Position numbers and translations under genes: made by a program. 64,000 nucleotides of DNA. Origin: Paenibacillus artemisiicola (GTDB lineage Bacteria; Bacillota; Bacilli; Paenibacillales; Paenibacillaceae). Below are positions 26,436 through 34,716 of this stretch, piece by piece (positions within the stretch are counted from its first letter, which is position 1; each line of letters starts with the position of its first letter). Under the pieces are notes generated by a model. That model was not told where the DNA came from and made no database searches. It was given only the letters and a program-made list of their open reading frames with translations. The stretch covers positions 1-64,000 of the forward strand of contig NZ_JAGGDJ010000031.1 in NCBI RefSeq assembly GCF_017652985.1, written 5' to 3'.

Positions 26436-28085
26436 TCACAGCAGCTCCTTATAGTCCCCCGGCACCATGCCGACGTGCTTCTTGAACTGTTTGTAAAAGT
26501 AACCCGTCTCCCAGTACCCGACCTGCCGCGCGATCTCGCCTACCTTGAGGCGGCTGTCGGCCAGCAGCTCCTTCGCCCGCTCGATCCGGTACTTGTTCAG
26601 GTAATCCGTGAACGTCTCGCCCGTCTGCTTGTGAAAGAGCTGCCCCAGGTAGTTCGGGTGAATGTGGAACTGTCCGCCCAGCGATTTCAGCGTCAGCGCC
26701 TCCGCGTAATGCTCGTGGATGTAGCGCAGCGCCTGCTTGATGACGGGGCTCATGTCTTCCCCGGCGAACGAATCCGCCGCGAAGAACGCCGCCGCCCGGA
26801 CGGCGTCTTCGACGTCCTCGAGCGCGATGGCGGCCACCGCCCGGTCCAGCACGCCGCGGAACTGCTCCGCGGCGTCCGCGCGGCCGAGCTTGTCCACTTC
26901 CATCTTCATGAGAAGGATCAGCTCGACCGCCGCGGCCCTCGCCCTTGCGGGACTTAAGCCCCCCGCCGCCCGGATCGCCGCGAAGTCCCGCCCGATGCGG
27001 GCCAGCAGCTCGTCCTTGTCCTTGGCGAGGATCGGCTTGGCGTAGGCGTCCCAGTCGAACAATTCCGCCGGGACGGCCGACGTCTCCCGCGAGATGGCGG
27101 CGTAATCGAGCAGCCGGCTGTCCGGCAGCACGAGGAAGAACTGCTGCGCCTTGCGCGCCTGCGCGAAGCCGGTCGCGGCGTCCGCGGCCGGCGCCAGCCC
27201 GCCGAGGGCGACGCGCGGCGCGAGCCCGCGGCGTTCCCAGCGGTCCGCCAGCCGTGCCAGCGCCTTCGCTACCTTAGCATGATCCGCCTCTCCGCCGTTT
27301 ATGCAGCAGCAGGCGACGGTGAGGTCGTCGTCTTCGTTCAGGAACGGCACGAACGACAGCCCGTCCGCTTCGCCTTCCGCCGTCAGCGCCGCGACATCCG
27401 CAGCCAGAACGGGGAACGCCGGGACGGCTCCGTCCGGGAAGAAGGCGTCCCTTCGGCCGCCCGCCGTAACGGCTTCGGCGGCGCGAGCCGCTTCGCCGCC
27501 GTCCGCGCCGGCCGCTTCCGCGCCTCCGCCCGCGGCCGGCCCGAAGCGGACGATGGCGAAGGCCGCGAACGGCTTCGTCAGGTCGACGCCGAGGAGCGCC
27601 GCGCGTTCGGCCAGCTCGGGGAACGCGATCCGCCCGTTCGCCCAGCGCGTCAGGACGTTGTCGCGGAGGATGCCGATCTCGTCCTCGCCGAAGACCGGCA
27701 TCGGCTTGTCGGCGTCCAGCTTGCGCACCGTGTCGGCCAGCGTCGCCTCCAGCTCCTCGAAGCGGATCGGTTTCAGCAGGTAGTTCTCGATGCCGAGGCG
27801 CATGCCTTCCTTCAAGTAATCGAACTCGTTGTAGCCGCTCAGGATGATGACCTTCAGCTGCGGCCGGATCAGGCGCGCCCGGCGGATCAGCTCGAGTCCC
27901 GTCATGATCGGCATGGAGATATCGGTAATGAGCAGGTCGACGCACACCTCGATGATCCGCTTCAGCGCCTCGTCGCCGTCCTCGGCGGTGCCGACGACCT
28001 CGAGGCCGAAGGCGGACCAGTCCACCGCGTCGCTCAGCCCTTCCGTGATGAACGGCTCGTCGTCGACGAGCAATACTTTATACAT
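26436..28085 (-). CDS. YesN-type response regulator (receiver + AraC HTH)
   Basis: 549 aa. Receiver domain at residues 1-120 with the acidic pair D8/D9, phospho-acceptor D55 (LLITDISMP) and the conserved lysine in YLLKPIRF. A variable middle part contains an Ala/Gly-rich insertion (around 185-215). The C-terminal AraC double HTH (residues ~445-549) has LGGQFHIHPNYLGQLFHKQTG and GEIARQVGYWETGYFYKQFK. These regulators pair with YesM-type kinases and switch on nearby carbohydrate uptake operons. Its start overlaps the kinase stop by 8 bp. Target: most likely the promoter at 26.37 kb. Confidence 0.93.
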   Translation of the reverse strand: MYKVLLVDDEPFITEGLSDAVDWSAFGLEVVGTAEDGDEALKRIIEVCVDLLITDISMPIMTGLELIRRARLIRPQLKVIILSGYNEFDYLKEGMRLGIENYLLKPIRFEELEATLADTVRKLDADKPMPVFGEDEIGILRDNVLTRWANGRIAFPELAERAALLGVDLTKPFAAFAIVRFGPAAGGGAEAAGADGGEAARAAEAVTAGGRRDAFFPDGAVPAFPVLAADVAALTAEGEADGLSFVPFLNEDDDLTVACCCINGGEADHAKVAKALARLADRWERRGLAPRVALGGLAPAADAATGFAQARKAQQFFLVLPDSRLLDYAAISRETSAVPAELFDWDAYAKPILAKDKDELLARIGRDFAAIRAAGGLSPARARAAAVELILLMKMEVDKLGRADAAEQFRGVLDRAVAAIALEDVEDAVRAAAFFAADSFAGEDMSPVIKQALRYIHEHYAEALTLKSLGGQFHIHPNYLGQLFHKQTGETFTDYLNKYRIERAKELLADSRLKVGEIARQVGYWETGYFYKQFKKHVGMVPGDYKELL

Positions 28086-29907
28086 CGCCAGCTTCCTTTC
28101 CGTACTCCGCCGCGGGCCAGCTCACCGTCACCGATGTGCCGCTCCCCGGCGCGCTCTCGAGATGGAGCCCGTAGCCGGGCCCGTACGTCAGCCCGATCCG
28201 CTCGTGCACGCTGCGCAGGCCGAAGGACTGCGATTCCTCGGCTTCCGGCGCCTTCAGCCGGCGCATGATGCCGGCCAGCCGCTCCGGCTCGATGCCCTTG
28301 CCGTTGTCGCGGACGCGCACGACGATCAGCCCGTCCTCCCGCGCCGCCGCGATCGTCAGGCGGTTGTCCCTGCGCCGGGAGTCGAGACCGTGCACGATAT
28401 AGTTTTCCACGATCGGCTGCAGCAGCAGCTTCGACACGGGCGCCGGCACGAGCTCCCGGCCGCAGCTGATCGCGTACGTAAATTTGTCCTTGTACCGGAT
28501 CCGGAACAGCTCCAGGTACAGCCGGCACATCTCCAGCTCCTCGCCGAGCGTGCTCTCCGCCTTCGCGTCGACGGAGCCTCGGAACAGCGCGGCCAGGCTG
28601 TAGATCATCTCGCCGACGTCCGTCGCCCCCTGGGACACCGCCCGCATGCGGATCACCTCGAGCGTGTTGTACAGGAAATGCGGATTGACCCGCGCCTGCA
28701 GCGCCGCCAGCTCCGTCTGCTTGAGCCGCAGCTCGGCCTTGTACTCGCGGTCGATGTGCCGCCCGAGCTCGTCGAGCATGTCGTTGAAGCTCTGGGAGAT
28801 CTGCCCGAGCTCGTCCTCGCGGGCGTCCTGCAGGCGGGCCGACAGGTCGCCGCCTTCGACTTTGCGCATGAAATGGACGATGCGGTTCGTCCGGCGCGCG
28901 ATGCTGAAGATGACCGCGGACGGCACGATGACCGCGACGATGATGCAGGCGGTGCTGATCAGGATGATCGTCCGCTTCAGCCCCGCGTACGCTTCGGCCA
29001 TCGCCCGCTTCGGCATGATGCCCACGACGGTGAAGCCGGCCTTGCTCTGCGCGAGCGTGTTGATGTACGCGGGCTCGTCCAGCACGACCGTGTCCTTCAG
29101 CGAGCCGAGCTGGCGCATGTACGGGAACGGCTTGCCGTAATAGCGGTTCGCCGAATCGGACAGCACTTGACCGTCCGGCGTCAGCACGACGATCTCGCCC
29201 TTGAGCGGCGTCCGGCTCTGGTCCAGCGACCGGCTCACCATGCCGGCGTCGAAGTAGACGAGCAGCTGGCCGACGTTCTTGAGCGAATTGCGGTCGTTGA
29301 CCTGGCTGCGCATCGAATACAGCTGCGGATTCCACTGGCCGATCAGCCTGCGGATCCAGAGGTTCGGCGTCGCCGCGGCCGGCCCTTCCGCCGCCATGAT
29401 CTCGGGGATGTAGGAGCGGATCGGATTGGTCGTATACAGCCGGCGCGGCCCGTTGCGGTTGAACGCGTACAGCTGCTGCATGTCGGCGCTGTAGAGCAGA
29501 ATGTTCTGGATGTCGGCATCCGCCTCCATCCGGTCGGACAGGAAGCTCAGAATGTCGACCGCGCTTTCGTTGCCGCCGGCGTAATTCTGGTCGAGCAGGT
29601 ACTGCGCGTAATCGCCGTACGAATGGCGCAGGAAATACGAGGCGTTGCTCGCGAGCGCGCTGTTCCGGTAAATGTCTTGCACCGTGTTTTGCACCCAGTC
29701 GTACTTCTGTTCCATGTAGCGGTTGACCCGCTCCATCGCCTGCTTCTGATTGTTCAGCTCCCCGTTCACGACGGAAGCCGACATGAGGGTAAAGAGGAAA
29801 TAGGAGAGCGTGATGATCGTCAGGTTCACGATGACGGCGAAGACGAGGATGACCTTCACGAACAGGTTGTTGCGGATGTAGTTGTTGTAGATCTTCCGAA
29901 GTCTCAC
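28078..29907 (-). CDS. YesM-type sensor histidine kinase
   Basis: 609 aa. TM1 at residues ~16-42, a large extracellular sensor (43-312), TM2 at 313-336, HAMP (~337-390), and a His_kinase/HATPase part with phospho-acceptor H410 in ARVNPHFLYNTLEVIRM. The N-box (QPIVENYIVHGLD) and G-box (VRDNGKGIEPERL) follow. This is the LytS/YesM family that senses sugars or binding proteins at the cell surface and phosphorylates a YesN regulator, here the overlapping downstream gene. No importer-linked accessory sensor gene is present, so the sensor domain itself or the lipoprotein may detect the ligand. Confidence 0.93.
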   Translation of the reverse strand: MRLRKIYNNYIRNNLFVKVILVFAVIVNLTIITLSYFLFTLMSASVVNGELNNQKQAMERVNRYMEQKYDWVQNTVQDIYRNSALASNASYFLRHSYGDYAQYLLDQNYAGGNESAVDILSFLSDRMEADADIQNILLYSADMQQLYAFNRNGPRRLYTTNPIRSYIPEIMAAEGPAAATPNLWIRRLIGQWNPQLYSMRSQVNDRNSLKNVGQLLVYFDAGMVSRSLDQSRTPLKGEIVVLTPDGQVLSDSANRYYGKPFPYMRQLGSLKDTVVLDEPAYINTLAQSKAGFTVVGIMPKRAMAEAYAGLKRTIILISTACIIVAVIVPSAVIFSIARRTNRIVHFMRKVEGGDLSARLQDAREDELGQISQSFNDMLDELGRHIDREYKAELRLKQTELAALQARVNPHFLYNTLEVIRMRAVSQGATDVGEMIYSLAALFRGSVDAKAESTLGEELEMCRLYLELFRIRYKDKFTYAISCGRELVPAPVSKLLLQPIVENYIVHGLDSRRRDNRLTIAAAREDGLIVVRVRDNGKGIEPERLAGIMRRLKAPEAEESQSFGLRSVHERIGLTYGPGYGLHLESAPGSGTSVTVSWPAAEYGKEAGDV

Positions 29908-30072
29908 GCAGCTGCCCTCTCTCGCGGATGGTTGGGATTTGCGGCCATTATACCATTAAGTCCGAAGGCTCGCCTATTCGGCGCGGGAGGCGGAGCGCCC
30001 TGCGGCGGCGCGCGCCCGCGGCTGTCGGCGTTTGCCGATCCTTCACGCCGCGTTTACGCGTTTCTACGCCTT

Positions 30073-30084
30073 TTGTGGTAGAAT
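30073..30084 (+). promoter_or_regulatory. Probable extended -10 promoter element
   Basis: TGG-TAGAAT (TGn extended -10) about 110 bp before the next plus-strand gene; TTTACG lies 20 bp upstream as a poor -35. The remaining divergent region 29908-30193 shows no gene. Confidence 0.45.
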
Positions 30085-30193
30085 AGTGGTTCCATTGGCA
30101 GACGCTGTGCCCGAATTGCTAGAATGAAAGCATGAAAGCAGGAATGAAAGCTTAGTCCCCTGTCAGTCAGAAGGTAAGGAGTGATGGATTCGC

Positions 30194-30616
30194 ATGGAAA
30201 CGAACATCGAGACGACGGCGCCGCGCTCGGCGGAACGGACCGCGCGCCGCTCGAAGCCGTCCGTTCCGCTGTTCCTGGCGGTATGGGTGCTGCTCATCGG
30301 CTGCGGCGTTGCCGGCACCGTCTGGTACGCCGGCCAGCTGAAGGCCAAGCTGACCCGGGAGATCGGCGAGCAGACCTCGCGGCAGATCACCGCCATGCAG
30401 CAAAACTACGATACGCAGCTGAAGCAGATGCAAACCCAATTCTCCGGCGAGCTGAGCAAGGTGCAGGGCAAGGTCGACGCCTTGAACGAGCTGCTGGAAT
30501 TCACGAAGGATAACGCAAACTCCAAGACCGACAACAGCAACAAGCTGTTTACGCAGCTGAGCGAGGTCGAGAAGAAGCTGGCCGCGCTCCAGAAAAGCTT
30601 GGACGTGCTAAAATGA
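30194..30616 (+). CDS. Membrane-anchored coiled-coil protein (unknown function)
   Basis: 140 aa. A basic N-terminus (residues 1-24), a single membrane helix at ~25-47, then a long heptad-rich helix (residues ~50-140, e.g. AKLTREIGEQTSRQITAMQQ and VEKKLAALQKSLDVL). The orientation by the positive-inside rule puts the coiled coil outside the cell. AAGGAG is 12 nt before the ATG, a long spacing. It is followed after 10 nt by the NAGPA-domain gene, so the two probably share a role at the cell surface. I do not recognise a named family. Confidence 0.7.
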   Translation: METNIETTAPRSAERTARRSKPSVPLFLAVWVLLIGCGVAGTVWYAGQLKAKLTREIGEQTSRQITAMQQNYDTQLKQMQTQFSGELSKVQGKVDALNELLEFTKDNANSKTDNSNKLFTQLSEVEKKLAALQKSLDVLK

Positions 30617-30626
30617 GGGCGCTGAA

Positions 30627-31694
30627 ATGAGGGTAACGGTTAAACGCATTAACCGCTTCTGCCTGCTGACGTGCGCCCCGTTCATCGGGCTCGTCGTCTG
30701 GCTGCTCGCGGCGGACCTGTCGGTCACGCTGCCGGACGACGCCTTCCCGCAGCCGGCCGCGGCCCCCGCGGCGGCGAACGTCGACAAGCTGGCCGCGGGC
30801 CTCGACCAGGCGAAGCAGACGGCGCTCGCGACCGCCAAGTCGCTCAAGAAGTCGATCGCGCTCTACACGGCCACGAACAAGAGCATGGGCGCCATCGTCG
30901 CGATCGCCGACACGCAGGCCGACCGGCCGTACAAGATCTACGACCGCCGCATCACGCTGAAGATCGGCGCGCCGGCGAAGCAGATCGACTCGGACAACAT
31001 CCGCGCGCAGCTGTTCGTCGTCCGGGCGCAGCACTTCACCGGCTACGCACTCAAGGTCAAGCTGAAGTCGCCGGACGCGATGAAGATGGTGCTCGGACAG
31101 GACAAGAACGGCGGCGCCGAGACGACGCTCGCGGCCGCGCGGCGGTACGGCGCGATCGCCGGCGTGAACGCCGGCGGCTTCGCGGACGACGGCGGCAAGC
31201 GGTATCCGCTCAGCACCACGGTGATGAACGGCAGCTACCTGAACGGCTTCGATCCGTCGTTCAAGGACTTGTTCTTCGTCGGCATGAACGACAAGATGGA
31301 GCTGATCGGCGGCAAGTATGCGAACGAGGACCAGCTGGACCGCGAGAACCCGCGGTTCGGCGCCTCCTTCGTGCCGGTGCTGCTGCAGAACGGACGCGCG
31401 CAGCCGATTCCCGCGAAGTGGCAATCGAGCCCGCTGCGCGCGCCGCGGACGATCATCGCGAATTACAAGGACAACCAGCTGCTCTTCCTCGTCATCGACG
31501 GGCGCAACGAGAACGGCAGCTCGGGCGCGACGCTCGCCGAGGCGCAGATCCTGCTGCAGCGGTTCGGCGCCATCGACGGCTACAACCTCGACGGCGGCGG
31601 CTCGTCGACGCTCGTGTTCGACGGCCGCGTCGTGAACCATCCGTCGGACGGGACGCCGCGGCCGGTGCCGACGCACTTCCTGTTCTTCGAGTAA
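30627..31694 (+). CDS. Exported phosphodiester-glycosidase (NAGPA-domain) protein
   Basis: 355 aa. A signal anchor at residues ~8-30, a spacer helix (~50-85), then the NAGPA domain: YGAIAGVNAGGFADDGGKRY, RTIIANYKDNQLLFLVIDGR and FGAIDGYNLDGGGSSTLVFDG, the conserved core that includes the DGGGSS nucleophile-side motif. Family members cleave phosphodiester-linked sugars (for example N-acetylglucosamine-1-phosphodiesters) and in Bacilli are often linked to cell-wall or exopolysaccharide processing. GAGGG lies 7 nt before the ATG. It forms a two-gene unit with the coiled-coil protein and ends in a clear terminator. Confidence 0.88.
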   Translation: MRVTVKRINRFCLLTCAPFIGLVVWLLAADLSVTLPDDAFPQPAAAPAAANVDKLAAGLDQAKQTALATAKSLKKSIALYTATNKSMGAIVAIADTQADRPYKIYDRRITLKIGAPAKQIDSDNIRAQLFVVRAQHFTGYALKVKLKSPDAMKMVLGQDKNGGAETTLAAARRYGAIAGVNAGGFADDGGKRYPLSTTVMNGSYLNGFDPSFKDLFFVGMNDKMELIGGKYANEDQLDRENPRFGASFVPVLLQNGRAQPIPAKWQSSPLRAPRTIIANYKDNQLLFLVIDGRNENGSSGATLAEAQILLQRFGAIDGYNLDGGGSSTLVFDGRVVNHPSDGTPRPVPTHFLFFE

Positions 31695-31755
31695 GCGAGC
31701 AATCCAAGTCCAATCTGCCTCATCCGAAACCATCGGCCTCATACGCGCTTTACGG

Positions 31756-31794
31756 GGACCGGCCGCTTGCCGCGCAAGCGCCGGTCCTTTTTTT
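31756..31794 (+). terminator. Intrinsic terminator after the NAGPA gene
   Basis: GGACCGG..CGCTTG pairs with CAAGCG..CCGGTCC (one bulged C, 5-nt loop), followed by seven T. Confidence 0.93.
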
Positions 31795-31923
31795 GCGCGC
31801 GGCCGCCTCGGCCGGGGGCACCGGGCAGCGGATCGTCGCGACTATTTTTCGAGACCCCGATAGTATGCCCGCTTTTTCCAGCCGGCGCCGCCTCGGCCGG
31901 CCAATCCGGCGCGAAACGCGGCG

Positions 31924-31958
31924 AAAAAAGCCCGGTCCCCCTCGGGGACCGGGCTTTG
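31924..31958 (-). terminator. Intrinsic terminator of hflX
   Basis: AAAGCCCGGTCCCC pairs with GGGGACCGGGCTTT (14 bp, 3-nt loop), with a further T-run on the minus strand. The interval 31795-31923 between the two opposing terminators shows no gene. Confidence 0.9.
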
Positions 31959-32089
31959 CCCGCGGCGCAGCCGGAGCGCGGCCTTGCGGCACGGGCCGCA
32001 TGGACCGGACTGCGCAGCGCGCCTTGCGGGCAGGCCGTGCGGGCAGGCCTTGCAGGCCAAGCGCGCCTGCGAGCGTGCTCCGCCGCGGC

Positions 32090-33373
32090 CTATTCCACCG
32101 CCGCCGGCTCGACGAACAGGTGGCGGTATTTCTCGTAATCGGCCTGCCGGCACTCCATCGTCAGGCGCGTGCCGTTCGGCTCATAGCTCGTGGCGAGCAC
32201 GTTGCCGTTGGCGTTGAAGTACGAGACGAGCCGCCCTTCCGTGAACGGAATGACGACGTCGCAGCGCACGTAATCCTGGAAAATCCGCTTCTTCACGACC
32301 GCGATCAGCTCCTCGAGCCCCGCCTCCTCCTTGACGGAGAGATAGACGGCGTCTCCTTCCGCGCGCGGATAGGCTTCGCCCGTCAGGTCGGTCTTGTTGT
32401 ACGCGTACGCCATCGGGATGTGGTCCGCGCCGAGCGCCTTCAGCGTCTCGTTCGTCACCTCGATCAGCCGCTCGTACTCCGGGTTCGCGTAATCGACGAC
32501 CTGGATCAGCAGGTCGGCTTCCGCGACCTCCTCGAGCGTGGAGCGGAACGCCTTGACGAGGTGATGCGGCAGCTGGCTGACGAAGCCGACGGTGTCGGTC
32601 AGCAGGAACGACTTGTTGTCCGGCAGGTCGATGCTCCGCACGGACGTCTCCAGCGTCGCGAACAGCATGTCTTTGGCCAGCACCTGCTTCGCGGAATCCG
32701 GCATGTACCGGGCGAGCAGCGCGTTCATGAGGCTGGACTTGCCGGCGTTGGTATAGCCGACGAGACAGACGACCGGCACGCCGGTCTTCCGGCGCTGCTT
32801 GCGCTGCACCTGGCGCCGAGCGACGAGCTTCTCGAGGTCGTCCTGCAGCGCGGAGATCCGCTCCTCGATGCGGCGGCGGTCGAGCTCGAGCTTCGTCTCG
32901 CCCGCGCCGCGGTTCTTGAGGCCGGAGCCGCCGCCTTGGCGGCCGAGCGATTCGCGCAGGCCGACGAGGCGCGGCAGCATGTACTGCAGCTGCGCGACCT
33001 CCACCTGGAGCTGCGCTTCGCGCGTCTGGGCGCGCTCGCCGAAGATGTCGAGGATGAGAATCGTGCGGTCGATGACGCGGCGCTGCAGCTCGCCTTCCAG
33101 GTTGCGCAGCTGCGACGGCGACAGCTCGTCGTTGAAGATGATCGTCGACGCCTCGAGCCCCTCCGCGAGCGCGGACAGCTCATTTACCTTGCCGGTGCCG
33201 AGGTAATGGGAGCCGTTGATCTTGACCGCCTTCTGCGTCAGCTCGCCGACGACCTCCATATTGCAGGCTTCCGCCAAGTTCCGCAGCTCTTCCATCGCGT
33301 AGTCGAAATCCGGCCGGTCGTTCAAATTGACGCCGACGATTATGGCTTTTTGCAGGATCGGTTGTTCCATCAT
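32090..33373 (-). CDS. hflX: HflX GTPase (ribosome rescue / 50S-binding)
   Basis: 427 aa. The N-terminal HflX domain contains the LGTGKVNEL and RTILILDIFGERAQTREAQLQVE motifs, a linker coiled coil, then a GTPase domain with G1 GYTNAGKSS, G3 DTVGF and G4 NKTD. HflX binds the 50S subunit and splits or rescues stalled ribosomes, and in several Firmicutes confers low-level macrolide/lincosamide tolerance. The frame is open upstream, but AAAGGAGG sits 10 nt before the ATG at 33373, so this ATG (or the next one) is the start. The 5' leader of ~410 nt contains an upstream ORF and an attenuator, annotated separately. Confidence 0.93.
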   Translation of the reverse strand: MMEQPILQKAIIVGVNLNDRPDFDYAMEELRNLAEACNMEVVGELTQKAVKINGSHYLGTGKVNELSALAEGLEASTIIFNDELSPSQLRNLEGELQRRVIDRTILILDIFGERAQTREAQLQVEVAQLQYMLPRLVGLRESLGRQGGGSGLKNRGAGETKLELDRRRIEERISALQDDLEKLVARRQVQRKQRRKTGVPVVCLVGYTNAGKSSLMNALLARYMPDSAKQVLAKDMLFATLETSVRSIDLPDNKSFLLTDTVGFVSQLPHHLVKAFRSTLEEVAEADLLIQVVDYANPEYERLIEVTNETLKALGADHIPMAYAYNKTDLTGEAYPRAEGDAVYLSVKEEAGLEELIAVVKKRIFQDYVRCDVVIPFTEGRLVSYFNANGNVLATSYEPNGTRLTMECRQADYEKYRHLFVEPAAVE

Positions 33374-33408
33374 ATACGTCATTCCTCCTTTGTCTGCGAC
33401 AAAAACGG

Positions 33409-33446
33409 GGACAAAACAAAAACGCACGGCGCGCCGGCCCGTGCGT
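33409..33446 (-). terminator. Attenuator-type terminator in the hflX leader
   Basis: On the minus strand CGCACGG pairs with CCGTGCG (inner GC-rich pairs possible) and is followed by TTTTTGTTTT. It stops ~10 nt before the hflX ribosome binding site, i.e. inside the leader rather than after a gene. Confidence 0.8.
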
Positions 33447-33596
33447 GATCGGAGGAACTCGAGGTGGGCGCCCGCGCCGCGACGGAAGCCGAAGCTTCCC
33501 GCAGGCGGGCGAAAGGTCGGTTCGGCGACGGATGCCGCGAAGAAGCCCGCCGATAAGCGGGATGCGGCGCCGTGCCGAGTATGAAGCCGAAGGCAA

Positions 33597-33644
33597 CGAC
33601 GCGAACCGGGCCGGCTCCCGGCCGGCGGTTCGTAAGCGTCGATC
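33597..33644. other. Large GC-rich hairpin in the hflX leader
   Basis: CGACGC/GCGTCG, GAACCG/CGGTTC and GGCCGG/CCGGCC stack into one long stem-loop. No T-run, so more likely part of the leader fold (anti-terminator partner) than a terminator. Confidence 0.6.
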
Positions 33645-33719
33645 TAGCTGCGGGTTACCTTCAACGGACAGACCTATCCTGAGATCCTCTGCACAGGGCA
33701 GAGCATTGGCGCTATTCAA

Positions 33720-33758
33720 TTAGCCGCGCAACGTTCTCAATCGGATAAAGTCTATCAC
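33720..33758 (-). CDS. hflX leader peptide (12 codons, MIDFIRLRTLRG)
   Basis: A GTG start has GGAGGG exactly 6 nt upstream, giving a 12-residue peptide ending at TAA. The peptide contains R-L-R, the +x+ arrest motif known from macrolide-stalled leader peptides such as ErmDL. The last four codons lie in the 5' arm of a hairpin (33706-33731), so a ribosome stalled on the arginine codons would cover that arm. The leader starts at a good promoter ~26 nt upstream and ends in a terminator before hflX. All of this fits ribosome-mediated attenuation induced by 50S-targeting antibiotics. Translation and stalling are inferred. Confidence 0.7.
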   Translation of the reverse strand: MIDFIRLRTLRG

Positions 33759-33790
33759 ACGTAACCCTCCGTTCCTTTGTAAGTATCGCC

Positions 33791-33820
33791 ATTCTAACAC
33801 AGGACGAGCGGGCATTGCAA
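33791..33820 (-). promoter_or_regulatory. SigA promoter of the hflX leader
   Basis: TTGCAA, 18-bp spacer, TAGAAT with an extended TGT before the -10, on the minus strand. Predicted start near 33784, just before the leader-peptide ribosome binding site. Confidence 0.8.
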
Positions 33821-33889
33821 TCCATTGGAAACGAATTGGAAATCAACGGGCGGCGCGCATCCCGGCCTCCCCCGCTCCCGTCCGGCGCC

Positions 33890-34666
33890 TTACGGCACCC
33901 AGGTCACGCCCATATCCTGCAGCGGTTTCTCCCAACCGGCGGGCGGGCCTGCGTCCGAGACGACGTAGTGCGCGTCCGACAGGTCGGCGATCTTGGCGAC
34001 CGTCCGCTTGCCGATCTTGGACGAATCCGCTACGACGACGACGGTCTCGGAGCTGCGCACCAGCTTGCGCGTGAACAGCGCCCGCTCGTAGTCGAAGCCG
34101 GACAGGCCGCCCTCCAGCGACACGCCGTCCACGGAGATGAACGACTTGTTCACGTAGAAGTCCTCCATCATCTTCTCGGCGATCGGCCCCGACACCCGCA
34201 GATGCTTGGCGTTGACCTCGCCGCCGATGAAAATGATTTTGCCGTCGAAGCTGCCCCGCTTCTGGTATTCGATCAGCAGGGTGAGCGCCGGGATGGCGCA
34301 TACGAGAATCGTCAGCTCGCGCTTGCCCTCCAGGCAATGGATGATCTGCATCGCCGTGCTACCCTCGTCGATGACCAGCACGTCGTGGTCGTCGATCAGC
34401 TTCGCCGCGTGCTGGCCGATCAGCCGCTTCTCCTCCGCGCGGCTCACTTCCCGCTCGTGGTACGCCGGCTCGATCTCGTGCGCGAACTTCACCGCTCCGC
34501 CGTACACCTTCTTGAGCTTGTTTTCCTTCTCCAGCTCGTCCAGGTCGCGCCGGATCGTTTCCGTCGTCACGTCGAACTTCTGCGACAGCTCGTTGACGTT
34601 GACTTTGCCCTTCTCGCTCAGCATGTAGAGAATGCCGCGTTTCCGTTCTTCGCCCGCCAGGGACAT
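33890..34666 (-). CDS. DeoR-family transcriptional regulator
   Basis: 258 aa. N-terminal DeoR HTH (residues ~5-60: RKRGILYMLSEKGKVNVNEL, TTETIRRDLDELEK) and a C-terminal ISOCOT-type sugar-phosphate sensor (VLVIDEGSTAMQII, VSGPIAEKMMEDFYVNKSFISVDG, VVVVADSSKIGKR). Members usually repress catabolic operons and respond to a phosphorylated intermediate. AAGGGGAG lies 6 nt before the ATG. It is the last gene of the co-directional block that begins at the solute-binding protein, 50 bp after the class-III aminotransferase-like gene, and is the likely regulator of that block. DeoR proteins often bind direct repeats, and AACAAC repeats precede two transcription units here. Confidence 0.9.
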   Translation of the reverse strand: MSLAGEERKRGILYMLSEKGKVNVNELSQKFDVTTETIRRDLDELEKENKLKKVYGGAVKFAHEIEPAYHEREVSRAEEKRLIGQHAAKLIDDHDVLVIDEGSTAMQIIHCLEGKRELTILVCAIPALTLLIEYQKRGSFDGKIIFIGGEVNAKHLRVSGPIAEKMMEDFYVNKSFISVDGVSLEGGLSGFDYERALFTRKLVRSSETVVVVADSSKIGKRTVAKIADLSDAHYVVSDAGPPAGWEKPLQDMGVTWVP

Positions 34667-34716
34667 GACGTTCTCCCCTTCGAATCCGTTTATTGCCTAT
34701 TATAGCATTTGCGCGG

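Noticed and set aside
33374-33427. N-terminal extension of HflX
   Set aside because: The strong AAAGGAGG site lies inside the extension, and the attenuator terminator lies in and just before it.
33180-33719. Long minus-strand ORF from a TTG covering the hflX leader
   Set aside because: No ribosome binding site, repetitive Arg/Ala/Pro composition, and it overlaps hflX in another frame.
33374-33784. Known riboswitch, T-box, RNase P, 6S or tmRNA in the hflX leader
   Set aside because: I compared the remembered consensus blocks of these RNAs and found no match; the upstream ORF and terminator explain the region better.
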